Below are positions 7,651 through 15,423 of a DNA stretch of 22,487 nucleotides, in pieces. Origin of the DNA: DAOUMU01 sp034409055 (GTDB taxonomy: Bacteria; Chloroflexota; Anaerolineae; 4572-78; J111); the NCBI GenBank assembly GCA_034409055.1, contig DAOUMU010000151.1, positions 1-22,487 of the forward strand. Reading direction: 5' to 3'. Every line of letters begins with the position of its first letter. Within the stretch, counting starts at the first letter, position 1. The notes under the pieces were generated by a model. That model was not told the DNA's origin. It saw nothing but the letters and a program-made list of their open reading frames with translations, and searched no databases. Made by a program: the position numbers and the translations under genes.

Positions 7651-7722
7651 GAGCGCTCTTTGATTCGGAGCAAATGGAGTCAATCGACTCTAACTGCACT
7701 CATTTGACGTGCGCTCAGTATA
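7645..7722. promoter_or_regulatory. Nested inverted repeat around the GH94 promoter
   Basis: TATACTGAGCGC (7645-7656) and its exact reverse complement (7711-7722) bound a 78-base block. Inside it CAAATG (7671-7676) pairs with CATTTG (7701-7706), and GAGTC (7677-7681) pairs with GACTC (7686-7690). The outer left arm includes the -10 box, so the block could be an operator pair or an inserted element that brought a promoter. Confidence 0.55.
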
Positions 7723-7769
7723 GTAGCCACAAAATGATATTGATGCAAAATGCGGAAAGGAAAAAGCGT

Positions 7770-10214
7770 ATGCGCTACGGATATTTTGACGATACGAACC
7801 GCGAATATGTGATCACCCGGCCCGACACCCCCCTGCCCTGGCTCAATTATTTGGGCTGCGAAGATTATTTTGGCTTGATCTCCAATACAGCCGGAGGCTA
7901 TTCTTTCTACCGGGATGCCCGTTTACGTCGCCTGACCCGTTATCGTTACAATAATGTTCCGCTCGATTCAGGAGGACGTTACATTTACCTGCGTGACGAC
8001 GATTCTGGCCAGTTTTGGTCCCCAACCTGGCAACCGACCCACCATGGCCTGGAAAATTACACCTGTCGTCACGGGCTTGGTTACACCACGATTACCTCTA
8101 CCTGTGCTCAAATTGAAGCTCAAACCCGTTACTTCGTCCCGTTGGGCGAAACACTGGAAGTGTGGGAGTTGACCTTGACCAACCGGCGTGATGACACGGT
8201 CAATTTGTCGATTTTTTCCAGTATTGAATTTTGTCTGTGGGATGCCCAGGATGACGCCACCAACTTTCAGCGTAACTTTAACACCGGCCAGGTTGAAGTT
8301 GAAGACGGTGTAATTTATCACAAAACCGAGTATCGCGAGCGGCGCGATCACTTTGCTTATTTTGCTTGTTCCGAGGAAATCGCCGGCTTTGACACCCAGC
8401 GGGAAGCCTTCTTGGGCCCTTACCGGAGTTGGGATCGCCCCCTGGTCGTGGAAAGCGGCCAGGCGACCGACTCAATCGCTCATGGCTGGGCGCCGATTGG
8501 TTCCCACCAGGTCCGGCTGACCCTGGCCCCTGGCCAAACTCACCAGATCATTTTTCTGCTCGGATATCACGAAAACCCCCGGGATCAGAAATTTGATCCC
8601 CCCGACTCCCAAAATCTCAACAAGCAGACAGTCAAGCCGGTCATCGAGCGCTATCTTGACCCCCGGAATGTCCAGGCGGCCTTTGAAACGCTGCGCACCT
8701 ACTGGGATCGCCGGCTAAACATTTTCCAGGTGCAGACTCCAGATGAGCACACCAATCGTATGGTCAACATCTGGAACGCCTACCAGTGCATGATTACCTT
8801 CAATATGTCGCGCTCGGCTTCCTTTTTCGAGTCGGGTATTGGCCGTGGCATAGGATTTCGCGATTCCAATCAGGATTTGTTGGGTTTCGTTCACATGGTG
8901 CCGGAACGGGCCCGGCAGCGCATTCTCGATCTGGCGGCGACCCAGTTGGAGACCGGTGGGGCCTACCACCAGTACCAGCCGTTAACCAGGCGGGGTAACG
9001 ACGCCGTTGGCAGCAACTTTAATGATGACCCCCTCTGGCTGGTGCTGGGGGTGGTGGCCTACCTGAAAGAGACCGACGATTGGCGCATCCTGGACGAGCC
9101 TGTAGCCTACGATAACCGCCCGGGCAGCGAACAACCATTGTCCGATCATCTACAGCGTAGCATCCGCTATACCCTCGACCGCCTGGGACCCCATGGTTTG
9201 CCCCTTATCGGTCGGGCAGACTGGAACGACTGTCTGAACCTGAACACCTTCTCGGAAGAACCCGGTCAGTCTTTCCAGACTACCACCAACAAAGAGGGTA
9301 AAGTGGCCGAGTCGATCATGATCGCCGGCTTGTTTGTGCTGGCTGCCAAAGAAATGGCCGGCCTGGCCGAGGTGCGGGGGCTGGCCGGGGAGGCTCGGTT
9401 CTACCGGGAAGCTGCGGCCCGTATGGAAGCCACCATCTTCGAGCATGGCTGGGATGGGGCCTGGTTCCTGCGAGCCTACGACGACTTTGGCCACAAGGTC
9501 GGCTCCCATGAATGTGAGGAAGGCCAAATTTTCATCGAACCCCAGGGCTTCTGCATTATGGCCGGCATTGGCTTGACCAGTGGCCAGGCCGAACAGGCCT
9601 TGACCTCCGTGCGGGAAAAACTGGCCACGCCGCATGGGATTATCTTGCAGCAACCGGCCTATTCGCAGTATTATCTACACCTGGGCGAGATATCTTCTTA
9701 TCCGCCCGGTTATAAAGAAAACGCCGGAATCTTTTGCCACACCAACCCCTGGCTCATGATTGCCGAAACCCGTGTCGGGCACGGTGACCAGGCCCATGAT
9801 TACTACCTGCGGATCAATCCTTCGGCCCGGGAGGAAATTAGCGACATTCACCGCTGCGAACCTTATGTCTACGCCCAGATGATCGCCGGACGGGACGCGC
9901 CGACCCATGGCGAAGCCAAAAACTCCTGGCTAACCGGTACCGCTGCCTGGAATTACGTGGCCATTACCCAGTGGATTTTGGGCATTCGCCCCACGTATAG
10001 GGGGCTTCAGGTAGCCCCAGTCATCCCCAGGGATTGGCCCGGCTTTGAGGCGGTGCGTGTTTTCCGGGGCGTGACCTGCAAGATTAGCGTAGAACGCCTC
10101 GGTCCCGGCAATTCTGTCGCTCTGACTGTCGACGGTCAGTCTGTTGAGGGCGATGTCGTGCCCTTGCCTGCGGATGGGCGGTCTGAGGTGGTGGTCAAAG
10201 CCGCCCTGTCTTGA
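7770..10214 (+). CDS. GH94 glycoside phosphorylase (cellobiose or diacetylchitobiose phosphorylase)
   Basis: An 814-aa cytoplasmic enzyme, the usual length for the family, that cleaves a beta-1,4 disaccharide with phosphate to give a sugar 1-phosphate and a free sugar. The start at ATG 7770 (MRYGYFDD) is chosen because AAAGGA precedes it and because family members begin this way. The catalytic segment GRADWNDCLNLN holds D484 and D487; the second is the likely general acid. Also visible are EPQGFCIMAGIG, PPGYKENAGIFCHTNPW and EPYVYAQMIAG...KNSWLTGTAAWN, all very like the Cellulomonas cellobiose phosphorylase. The sequence alone suggests cellobiose, while the GH20 gene 43 bases downstream suggests N,N'-diacetylchitobiose; I leave the substrate open. 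Confidence 0.93.
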   Translation: MRYGYFDDTNREYVITRPDTPLPWLNYLGCEDYFGLISNTAGGYSFYRDARLRRLTRYRYNNVPLDSGGRYIYLRDDDSGQFWSPTWQPTHHGLENYTCRHGLGYTTITSTCAQIEAQTRYFVPLGETLEVWELTLTNRRDDTVNLSIFSSIEFCLWDAQDDATNFQRNFNTGQVEVEDGVIYHKTEYRERRDHFAYFACSEEIAGFDTQREAFLGPYRSWDRPLVVESGQATDSIAHGWAPIGSHQVRLTLAPGQTHQIIFLLGYHENPRDQKFDPPDSQNLNKQTVKPVIERYLDPRNVQAAFETLRTYWDRRLNIFQVQTPDEHTNRMVNIWNAYQCMITFNMSRSASFFESGIGRGIGFRDSNQDLLGFVHMVPERARQRILDLAATQLETGGAYHQYQPLTRRGNDAVGSNFNDDPLWLVLGVVAYLKETDDWRILDEPVAYDNRPGSEQPLSDHLQRSIRYTLDRLGPHGLPLIGRADWNDCLNLNTFSEEPGQSFQTTTNKEGKVAESIMIAGLFVLAAKEMAGLAEVRGLAGEARFYREAAARMEATIFEHGWDGAWFLRAYDDFGHKVGSHECEEGQIFIEPQGFCIMAGIGLTSGQAEQALTSVREKLATPHGIILQQPAYSQYYLHLGEISSYPPGYKENAGIFCHTNPWLMIAETRVGHGDQAHDYYLRINPSAREEISDIHRCEPYVYAQMIAGRDAPTHGEAKNSWLTGTAAWNYVAITQWILGIRPTYRGLQVAPVIPRDWPGFEAVRVFRGVTCKISVERLGPGNSVALTVDGQSVEGDVVPLPADGRSEVVVKAALS

Positions 10215-10257
10215 TCTAACCGGAAATTTATAGTTTAATCCAACGAGAAGTCATCCT

Positions 10258-12129
10258 ATGTCCAAAAGTCTGTTACTACTACCCACCCCACGCCATCTGA
10301 CCATCCTGGATGGTATGATTTCTTTACCTGACCAGGCTTTGATTGGGCTGGATAGTGCCGAGCCGCAAAGCCTGTGGTTCACGGCTAACTGCTTACAGCA
10401 AGCTCTACGTCAGCACGCGCAGGTCAATTGGGAAATTGTGGCCGGGAATGCTGCTCTCCAGGAGCAGGTGGGGCTGAGGCTCAGCGTCATACCAGCCGGG
10501 ACACGTCATCCCCAGGGTTACGAGTTGACCATCACCTCCGCTGGAATTTTTGTGGTCGCCAGCACGCCGGCCGGAGTTTTCTATGCCGGGCAGACGCTGA
10601 TCCAAATTTTGCACCAGTGTGGCGGTCGCCTGCCGCTTCTTCGCCTGAGTGATTGGCCCGACTTTCCTCACCGGGGTGTTATGCTTGACATCAGCCGGGA
10701 TAAGGTCCCCACGCTGGAAACCCTGTTCGACTTGGTTGACCGGCTGGCTTCGTGGAAAATCAACCAGTTCCAACTCTACACCGAACATACCTTCGCCTAT
10801 CGTAACCATCCCGACGTCTGGGCCGAGGCTTCTCCTATCACCGGCCAGGAGATTCTGGCCCTCGATGCCTATTGCCGGGAACGTTTTGTCGAGTTGGTGC
10901 CTAACCAGAACACCTTTGGTCACATGCGCCGCTGGCTCATCCACGATCGTTACAATCATTTGGCTGAATGTCCCGCCGGCTGCGATACCGCCTGGGGCTA
11001 CTTTGATCAGTCTTTCAGCCTCTGCCCCGGTGATCCCGGCAGTCTGGCTTTGATACGCAGTCTCATGGATGAACTGTTGCCTCATTTTAGTAGTGGCCAG
11101 TTTAACGTGGGTTGTGATGAAACCGTTGACCTGGGACAGGGACGCAGTAAAGCCCCGGTCGAAGAACGGGGCAAGGGCCGGGTTTATCTCGACTTTCTGC
11201 TCAAAATCTACCGGGAGGTTAAAGCGCGAGGGCGCACTATGCAATTCTGGGGCGACATCATCATGGCCTATCCCGAGTTAATCACGGAACTGCCCCGCGA
11301 CATCGTCGCCCTGGAATGGGGTTACGAGGCCGATCATCCCTTCGCCGATCACGGGGCTAAATTCGCTGCCTCTGGTATCCCCTTTTACGTTTGTCCTGGC
11401 ACCTCTAGCTGGAATACTGTGGCCGGGCGTACCGAAAATGCCCTTGGCAATCTGCGCAATGCTGCCGAGAACGGCCTCAAATATGGCGCTGTCGGCTATC
11501 TGATCACCGATTGGGGCGACTCCGGGCATTGGCAGCCTCTGCCGGTTAGCTATCTGGGCTATGCCTACGGCGCAGCCCTGGGCTGGGCTTATGAAGCGAA
11601 CCGGGATCAGGACCCGATTCAAGCCAGTAGCACTTATGTTTTTGGTGACCCCACCGGTCGTATGGGCCGCCTGGCCTACGATTTGGGCAATGCCTACCTG
11701 GAAACAGGTTTACGGGCCCATAACAGCTCGATTCTTTTTTACATTTTGCAGCAGGCACCGGAGAAAATCGCTGCCTGCCAGGGGCTAAATGAAACGGCGC
11801 TGCAAAAAACGTTGGCCTATATCGACCGGGCCATGTCTCCCTTAGCCACAGCTCAGATGAACCGAGTCGATGCTGACCTGATCCGGCGTGAGTTCAGTTG
11901 GGCCGCCGGTATGCTGCGGCATGCCTGTCGCCGGGGGGGGTGGGTCTTAGGCAAGGCCCAGAACAAAGAAGATACAAGCTTGCGCCAACAACTGGCCCAG
12001 GAAGCAGAGCACTTATTGGCTGAACATTGTCATCTCTGGCTGGCCCGCAACCGGCCGGGTGGTTTTAAGGACAGCCAGGGCCGTCTGGAAAGGATGCGTT
12101 TTGATTATGGTCAGATGAAGCTAACATAG
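10258..12129 (+). CDS. GH20 beta-N-acetylhexosaminidase, cytoplasmic
   Basis: A 623-aa exo-acting glycosidase that removes terminal beta-linked GlcNAc or GalNAc by substrate-assisted catalysis. Residues about 5-130 form the small GH20b-like N-terminal domain; the (beta/alpha)8 barrel begins at DFPHRGVMLDISRDKVP. The Asp-Glu catalytic pair is in FNVGCDETVD (D287, E288). No signal peptide or anchor is present, so it acts inside the cell on imported oligosaccharide. A weak GAGAAG ribosome site precedes ATG 10258. It lies between the GH94 phosphorylase and a GNAT gene, all in the same direction with short gaps, which suggests one transcript for amino-sugar disaccharide use. Family is firm; the exact substrate is inferred. 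Confidence 0.92.
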   Translation: MSKSLLLLPTPRHLTILDGMISLPDQALIGLDSAEPQSLWFTANCLQQALRQHAQVNWEIVAGNAALQEQVGLRLSVIPAGTRHPQGYELTITSAGIFVVASTPAGVFYAGQTLIQILHQCGGRLPLLRLSDWPDFPHRGVMLDISRDKVPTLETLFDLVDRLASWKINQFQLYTEHTFAYRNHPDVWAEASPITGQEILALDAYCRERFVELVPNQNTFGHMRRWLIHDRYNHLAECPAGCDTAWGYFDQSFSLCPGDPGSLALIRSLMDELLPHFSSGQFNVGCDETVDLGQGRSKAPVEERGKGRVYLDFLLKIYREVKARGRTMQFWGDIIMAYPELITELPRDIVALEWGYEADHPFADHGAKFAASGIPFYVCPGTSSWNTVAGRTENALGNLRNAAENGLKYGAVGYLITDWGDSGHWQPLPVSYLGYAYGAALGWAYEANRDQDPIQASSTYVFGDPTGRMGRLAYDLGNAYLETGLRAHNSSILFYILQQAPEKIAACQGLNETALQKTLAYIDRAMSPLATAQMNRVDADLIRREFSWAAGMLRHACRRGGWVLGKAQNKEDTSLRQQLAQEAEHLLAEHCHLWLARNRPGGFKDSQGRLERMRFDYGQMKLT

Positions 12130-12141
12130 GAGTATCTCTAA

Positions 12142-12618
12142 ATGCCTGATATGTTGGTTAAACTGTACACGTTGCCAGATTTGGGACCGGTTTTGGCTGC
12201 GCAAAAAGCGGCCGGCCTGGATATTCGCCGGGCCCTGGCCGGCGAAAAACGGATCGTGGCTGACTGGGTGGCTCAAACGTTCAATAATATAAACTGGGCC
12301 AGTGAGTGTGAAGCGGCCTTTTGTCGAGAACCTGTTTCATGTTTCATTGCCCTTGAGGGGAGCCACTTGATCGGCTTTGCTTGCCATGACGCCACCTATA
12401 AAAACTTCTTTGGGCCAATGGGCGTCGGCGAGAATTATCGGGGTCGAGGCATTGGTAAAGCCTTGCTTCTGGCATGTCTACATGCGATGGCGGCGCAGGG
12501 TTATGGTTATGCCATCATTGGCTGGGTCGGGCCAGCCAAGTTTTACGCTAAGACAGTCGGGGCTGTTGAAATTGAAGATTCTGCCCCCGGAGTGTACCGG
12601 GGTATGCTTGAGGCATAA
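12142..12618 (+). CDS. GNAT-family N-acetyltransferase, possibly acting on an amino sugar
   Basis: A 158-aa single-domain GNAT. The acetyl-CoA loop is GVGENYRGRGIGKALL (R100-G-R-G-I-G105), followed by GYAIIGWVGPAKFYAKTVGA, where FY and the preceding Gly-Trp are typical of the last strands. It starts 12 bases after the GH20 stop with the ribosome site AGGAG at 12128-12132, so it is co-transcribed. In that setting an acetyl transfer to glucosamine or a glucosaminide is plausible, and the family resemblance to small bacterial glucosamine acetyltransferases supports it, but I cannot verify the acceptor. It is the last gene of the operon; repeat elements follow directly. Confidence 0.88.
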   Translation: MPDMLVKLYTLPDLGPVLAAQKAAGLDIRRALAGEKRIVADWVAQTFNNINWASECEAAFCREPVSCFIALEGSHLIGFACHDATYKNFFGPMGVGENYRGRGIGKALLLACLHAMAAQGYGYAIIGWVGPAKFYAKTVGAVEIEDSAPGVYRGMLEA

Positions 12619-12656
12619 AGCTCGTGGTGTATCCTCTCCAAAAGTAAGGGCGAGGG

Positions 12657-12822
12657 TAACTACCTACCATGTCATTCTGAACAGGTGAAGAATCCCCAAG
12701 GTTTTGGTAAATACCCAAGGGGCACAGGGTGGACCTTTTTTGGGCCAACGTTTCGGAGATTCCTCTTCGTTTATGTCCTTTGGGTACTGCGCTCCTCGGA
12801 ATGACATGAGGGTAGGCAATTA
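12657..12822. repeat. Imperfect inverted-repeat element (GTCATTC/GAATGAC type)
   Basis: The left arm 12657-12680 (containing CATGTCATTCTGA) pairs with the right arm 12796-12822 (containing TCGGAATGACATG) with a few mismatches and a three-base gap. Further pairs lie inside, such as TACCCAAGG with CCTTTGGGTA. The structure is like a small non-autonomous element or a long hairpin; no coding sequence is present. Confidence 0.65.
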
Positions 12823-12823
12823 C

Positions 12824-12887
12824 GGGCGAGGCAAGTCGGAGCATAGCTTGTTTGCTTCGACTACCATCCATCCAACTTGCCTCGCCC
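12824..12887. repeat. 13-base perfect inverted repeat
   Basis: GGGCGAGGCAAGT (12824-12836) and its exact reverse complement (12875-12887) enclose a 38-base loop. It abuts the preceding inverted-repeat element. Confidence 0.7.
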
Positions 12888-12929
12888 CGCTACCCGCAAA
12901 TTTGAAGGGGATATGCTCGTGGTTGTAAT

Positions 12930-12958
12930 TTGTGAGGCAGAGAAAATTGTTTTACAAT
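12930..12958 (+). promoter_or_regulatory. Promoter of the cyclase gene
   Basis: TTGTGA (12930-12935) and TACAAT (12953-12958) are separated by 17 bases, a good sigma-70 match. A small palindrome AATTGT-TTT-ACAATT (12945-12959) overlaps the -10 box. The start codon follows 60 bases downstream. Confidence 0.55.
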
Positions 12959-13018
12959 TGGGGTCTCTTTTCGTCAGCGAACTGGATGACTCCACATAAC
13001 ATCAAAGGAGATGGCACG

Positions 13019-13894
13019 ATGAAATTTATTGATCTTACTATTCCCCTCGGTGTGGGCACTCCCCCCTGGCCCACCTATGAACCATTGCAGGTCAAATATT
13101 TTAAGCGATTAGCCCCGAACGGGGCCAACGGTCAGGTGGTGACCCACAGCAATCACGTCGGCACCCACCTGGACGGCGAGATACACTTTTACACCCCGGG
13201 CAAAGATATGGCCCAGCTTGGCTTTGATTTTCTAACCGGCGAGGCGGCCATCGTCGACCTGAGCGACGCCTGTGGCGATTACGACATCTATACCCCCGAT
13301 ATGATTGAGGAGCGGGTCGAAGTCAAAGAGAACGATATCCTCATCATCCACACCGGCTACCATCACTTTGGTTGGGACCAGCCTTACGGCAACGAGGTCC
13401 GCTATATGGTCATGCACCCCGGCCCCGATCCCCGCTTTGCCAAATGGTGCGAAGAGAAGAAACTCAAATGGATTGGGGTTGACTGTGGTAGTGCCGACCA
13501 CCCGATGAACACCAAAATCCGCGATTGGATGCCGGCTCAAGCCGAAGAGGCCGACCAGCATTTTCGCGAAAAATACGGCAAACCGTTGGCCGAATATTTC
13601 ACCAAAGAGACGTACCAGATGATGCACTTTTGGATGTTCCATAAGGGCATCATCCACGCCGAATGTGTCGGCGGCGATATTGATCTGTTGGTCAACCGGC
13701 AGGTGCAGGTCGGCTGCTTCCCCTGGCGCTTTGTCGATGGCGAGGCCAGTATTGCCCGGATTGTGGCCATGGTGGATGATAACGAGTATGCCGAACTGAT
13801 GAAGAAAAAAGAGAGTATGCCCAAAACCCGCTTTGGCGACTGCTACGACCAAGAGCATGTTGACCGCTTGGGTGGTAGAGGCAAGCAGTATTGA
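13019..13894 (+). CDS. Cyclase-family metal-dependent hydrolase (kynurenine formamidase/isatin hydrolase-like)
   Basis: A 291-aa protein of the PF04199-type family. Members use bound divalent metal, usually Mn or Zn, to hydrolyse cyclic or linear amides. The metal-binding motif is HVGTHLDGEIHF, with H46, H50, D52 and H56 in the expected HxGTHxDxxxH pattern. The N-terminal MKFIDLTIPLGVGTPPWPTYE is typical of the family. The AAAGGAG site at 13004-13010, eight bases before ATG 13019, fixes the start; an earlier in-frame ATG at 12932 has no such site and would lie over the promoter. No signal peptide. It precedes a BMP-type ABC transporter and an aldehyde oxidoreductase on the same strand, so it may act on the imported compound; its own promoter shows it can be transcribed separately. 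Confidence 0.9.
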   Translation: MKFIDLTIPLGVGTPPWPTYEPLQVKYFKRLAPNGANGQVVTHSNHVGTHLDGEIHFYTPGKDMAQLGFDFLTGEAAIVDLSDACGDYDIYTPDMIEERVEVKENDILIIHTGYHHFGWDQPYGNEVRYMVMHPGPDPRFAKWCEEKKLKWIGVDCGSADHPMNTKIRDWMPAQAEEADQHFREKYGKPLAEYFTKETYQMMHFWMFHKGIIHAECVGGDIDLLVNRQVQVGCFPWRFVDGEASIARIVAMVDDNEYAELMKKKESMPKTRFGDCYDQEHVDRLGGRGKQY

Positions 13895-13960
13895 TCTCAT
13901 TTGTTCGCTCGACAAACTCGGCGAAGTAAGAAGCAGAACACTCTGGAGATATGACAACGT

Positions 13961-13989
13961 TTGACATCGATTCTAACTCGTACTATACT
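13961..13989 (+). promoter_or_regulatory. Near-consensus sigma-70 promoter
   Basis: TTGACA (13961-13966), a 17-base spacer and TATACT (13984-13989) form an almost ideal housekeeping promoter pointing toward the transporter genes. Transcription would start near 13996. Confidence 0.8.
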
Positions 13990-14020
13990 GAACTTGATTT
14001 GTTCTGCATAAATCAAGTTC
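13990..14020. promoter_or_regulatory. Operator-like inverted repeat at the transcription start
   Basis: GAACTTGATTT (13990-14000) and its exact reverse complement (14010-14020) flank a nine-base centre. The repeat begins directly after the -10 box and covers the predicted start site, where a bound repressor would block the promoter. As RNA only the right part would be transcribed in full, so a DNA operator is more likely than a terminator. No regulator gene is in the window. Confidence 0.6.
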
Positions 14021-14153
14021 CGCTGTTGTTCACAAAGGTGTAAATTCCTCAAATGTTCGTAAAAGAGTGAATTCCCTTTTCATATTGGTGTCACCTAAAC
14101 TGGCAAAATGCCTGTTGTAAACATCTAAAAACCAAGTAATGCCCTCGGTAATG

Positions 14154-14336
14154 AATAGTCTCATAGATCCAATTTTGCTCGGTCTGGATACGGTGCGCCT
14201 GCGCGCACAAGCGAAGCAGCCCTATGGCGTGCAGGTGTTGCCAAATCCGGGCAAAACGGGGATTTGGCAACACTTGCACCGGAGCGCAAGTGCAGGTGTC
14301 CCCTTGGAGTAAATTTTGGATCTACAGGGTCTATTA
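14154..14336. repeat. Inverted-repeat element in the transporter leader
   Basis: The ends match as imperfect inverted repeats (AATAG plus TAGATCCAA at the left, the complement at 14311-14336). Inside, 14229-14248 pairs with 14260-14279 over 20 bases with one mismatch and an 11-base loop, and GTGCAGGTGT recurs at 14292. It looks like a small mobile element; being inside the predicted leader RNA, its hairpin could also affect expression. Confidence 0.6.
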
Positions 14337-14384
14337 AGATAACTGAGGGACACCATCCTAAATTTAAGCTAAGGAGGCAAAATT

Positions 14385-15407
14385 ATGCGTAAGCAACTAT
14401 GTGCGGTATTGGTACTTTTAATTGTTCTTTTTATAGTGGCTGCCCAGTGTGGTGCGCCTGCTACCCCCGAGACGCCGGCTCCGGCGGCTGATAAGGCAAG
14501 CGAGTTTAAATTTGCGGCAATTTTTCCAGGCGTCATCACAGACGCGGATTACAACACCCTGGGTTACATCGGAGCCACTGCGGTGCAATCAGATCTCGGT
14601 CTTGAGATGGCCTATTCCGAGAGTGTGGCGGTGCCCGATGTCGAGCGAGTGATGCGGGAATACATAGATAATGGGTTCAACATTATCTTCACCCACGGTG
14701 GGCAGTTTGTCTCACAGACGAAGGAACTGGCGGTTGAGTTCCCGGATGTGTACTTCATCGCAGAGTCCGACGGACCGGTTGAAGATGCTCCCCCCAATTT
14801 TTGGCTTATAGACAGGAACTTCCATATTGGCTTCTATGCCATTGGCGCTCTGGCCGCAAAGCAGACCCAAACTGGCAAAATCGGTTACATCGGCGGGTTG
14901 ACTTTGCCTTTCTCCAATGCGGAAGTCCACGCTATGGAACAAGCGATTGCTGACCTGGGCCTGGATGTGGAATTTAAGCCGGTTTGGGTTGGCGACTTCA
15001 ACGATCCCACCAAAGCTCGAGAACTGACTGATGCAATGATTGCCGAGGATGTCGACGTGATCGTTGGCTCTCTCAACCTGGGCATGTTCGGCCTTTTTGA
15101 GGCGGTAAAGAGTGCGCCTGGCGATGTGTGGGCCACAGCCAAGTACGTCGACAAATCCACCTATGCTCCCGAAAACTACCTGACCGCAGTGCTCTACGAC
15201 TGGGCCGGGCCACTAAAGGAGATTACGCAGAAGATAATGGAGGGGGAAACAGGTGGGTACTACCCGTTGACCTTCGGCACCGGATTCACGCTTCAGTTGC
15301 CTCTCAAGAATACTTCTGACGAGATGAACAGCGAGATTGAAAAAATTGTGGCTGACATCGAGTCTGGCAAGATCGAAGTCATCAAGAACACTGAGGCCAT
15401 AGAATAG
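14385..15407 (+). CDS. BMP/Med-family ABC transporter substrate-binding lipoprotein
   Basis: A 340-aa extracytoplasmic binding protein of the PnrA/BMP family, whose known members bind purine or other nucleosides, though some homologues take different small molecules. The signal peptide ends in a lipobox VAAQ-C22, so Cys22 is lipidated and the protein is tethered outside the membrane. Family segments include FAAIFPGVITDADYN near the start, YIDNGFNIIFTHGG, and GKIGYIGGL followed by the second lobe. The strong ribosome site AAGGAGG (14371-14377), seven bases before ATG 14385, fixes the start. It is the first gene of the transporter set; the ATPase gene follows after a 149-base gap that contains an inserted inverted repeat. 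The ligand is not determined from sequence. Confidence 0.93.
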   Translation: MRKQLCAVLVLLIVLFIVAAQCGAPATPETPAPAADKASEFKFAAIFPGVITDADYNTLGYIGATAVQSDLGLEMAYSESVAVPDVERVMREYIDNGFNIIFTHGGQFVSQTKELAVEFPDVYFIAESDGPVEDAPPNFWLIDRNFHIGFYAIGALAAKQTQTGKIGYIGGLTLPFSNAEVHAMEQAIADLGLDVEFKPVWVGDFNDPTKARELTDAMIAEDVDVIVGSLNLGMFGLFEAVKSAPGDVWATAKYVDKSTYAPENYLTAVLYDWAGPLKEITQKIMEGETGGYYPLTFGTGFTLQLPLKNTSDEMNSEIEKIVADIESGKIEVIKNTEAIE

Positions 15408-15423
15408 CCAGTAACCGTTCAAG

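Larger units (their letters stand above)
7367..7769. other. Divergent intergenic region with palindromes
   Basis: This 403-base spacer separates the flavin-protein gene (minus) from the GH94 gene (plus) and must hold both promoters. It contains a 30-base perfect palindrome (7429-7458), a copy of the GGAGTC inverted repeat (7494-7552) and the 12-base inverted repeat around the GH94 promoter (7645-7722). I see no further gene; in-frame upstream extension of the GH94 frame to ATG 7674 lies inside the last element. Confidence 0.7.
12619..12929. other. Gene-free spacer made of repeat elements
   Basis: The 400-base gap between the GNAT and the cyclase genes is filled to 12887 by two adjacent inverted-repeat elements (12657-12822 and 12824-12887). 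I see no gene in it. The cyclase promoter lies at its right end. Confidence 0.7.
13895..14384. other. 490-base leader and spacer upstream of the ABC transporter
   Basis: This holds a strong promoter (13961-13989), an operator-like inverted repeat (13990-14020) and a 183-base inverted-repeat element (14154-14336). The predicted transcript has an untranslated leader of almost 400 bases before the transporter start codon. I see no gene in it. Confidence 0.75.

Noticed and set aside
10405..11244. Long open frame antisense to the GH20 gene
   Set aside because: It is a shadow of a GC-rich gene; the plus-strand frame has the GH20 catalytic motif and full family length.
12704..12928. Open frame in the spacer before the cyclase gene
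   Set aside because: It runs through two inverted-repeat elements, has no ribosome site and no recognisable protein signal.
13232..13957. Open frame antisense to the cyclase gene
   Set aside because: No motif or ribosome site; it overlaps the HxGTHxD enzyme and is explained by codon bias.
13990..14020. Rho-independent terminator for the cyclase gene
   Set aside because: There is no T-run after the stem, and it sits exactly at the start site of a strong promoter, so an operator fits better.
14053..14070. Five-codon leader peptide (ATG to TGA) in the transporter leader
   Set aside because: The ribosome site is distant and there are no runs of regulatory codons; chance occurrence is likely.
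14154..14336. Purine-type riboswitch for the nucleoside-like transporter
   Set aside because: I cannot find the three-way junction or conserved loop residues; the symmetry fits an inverted-repeat element.
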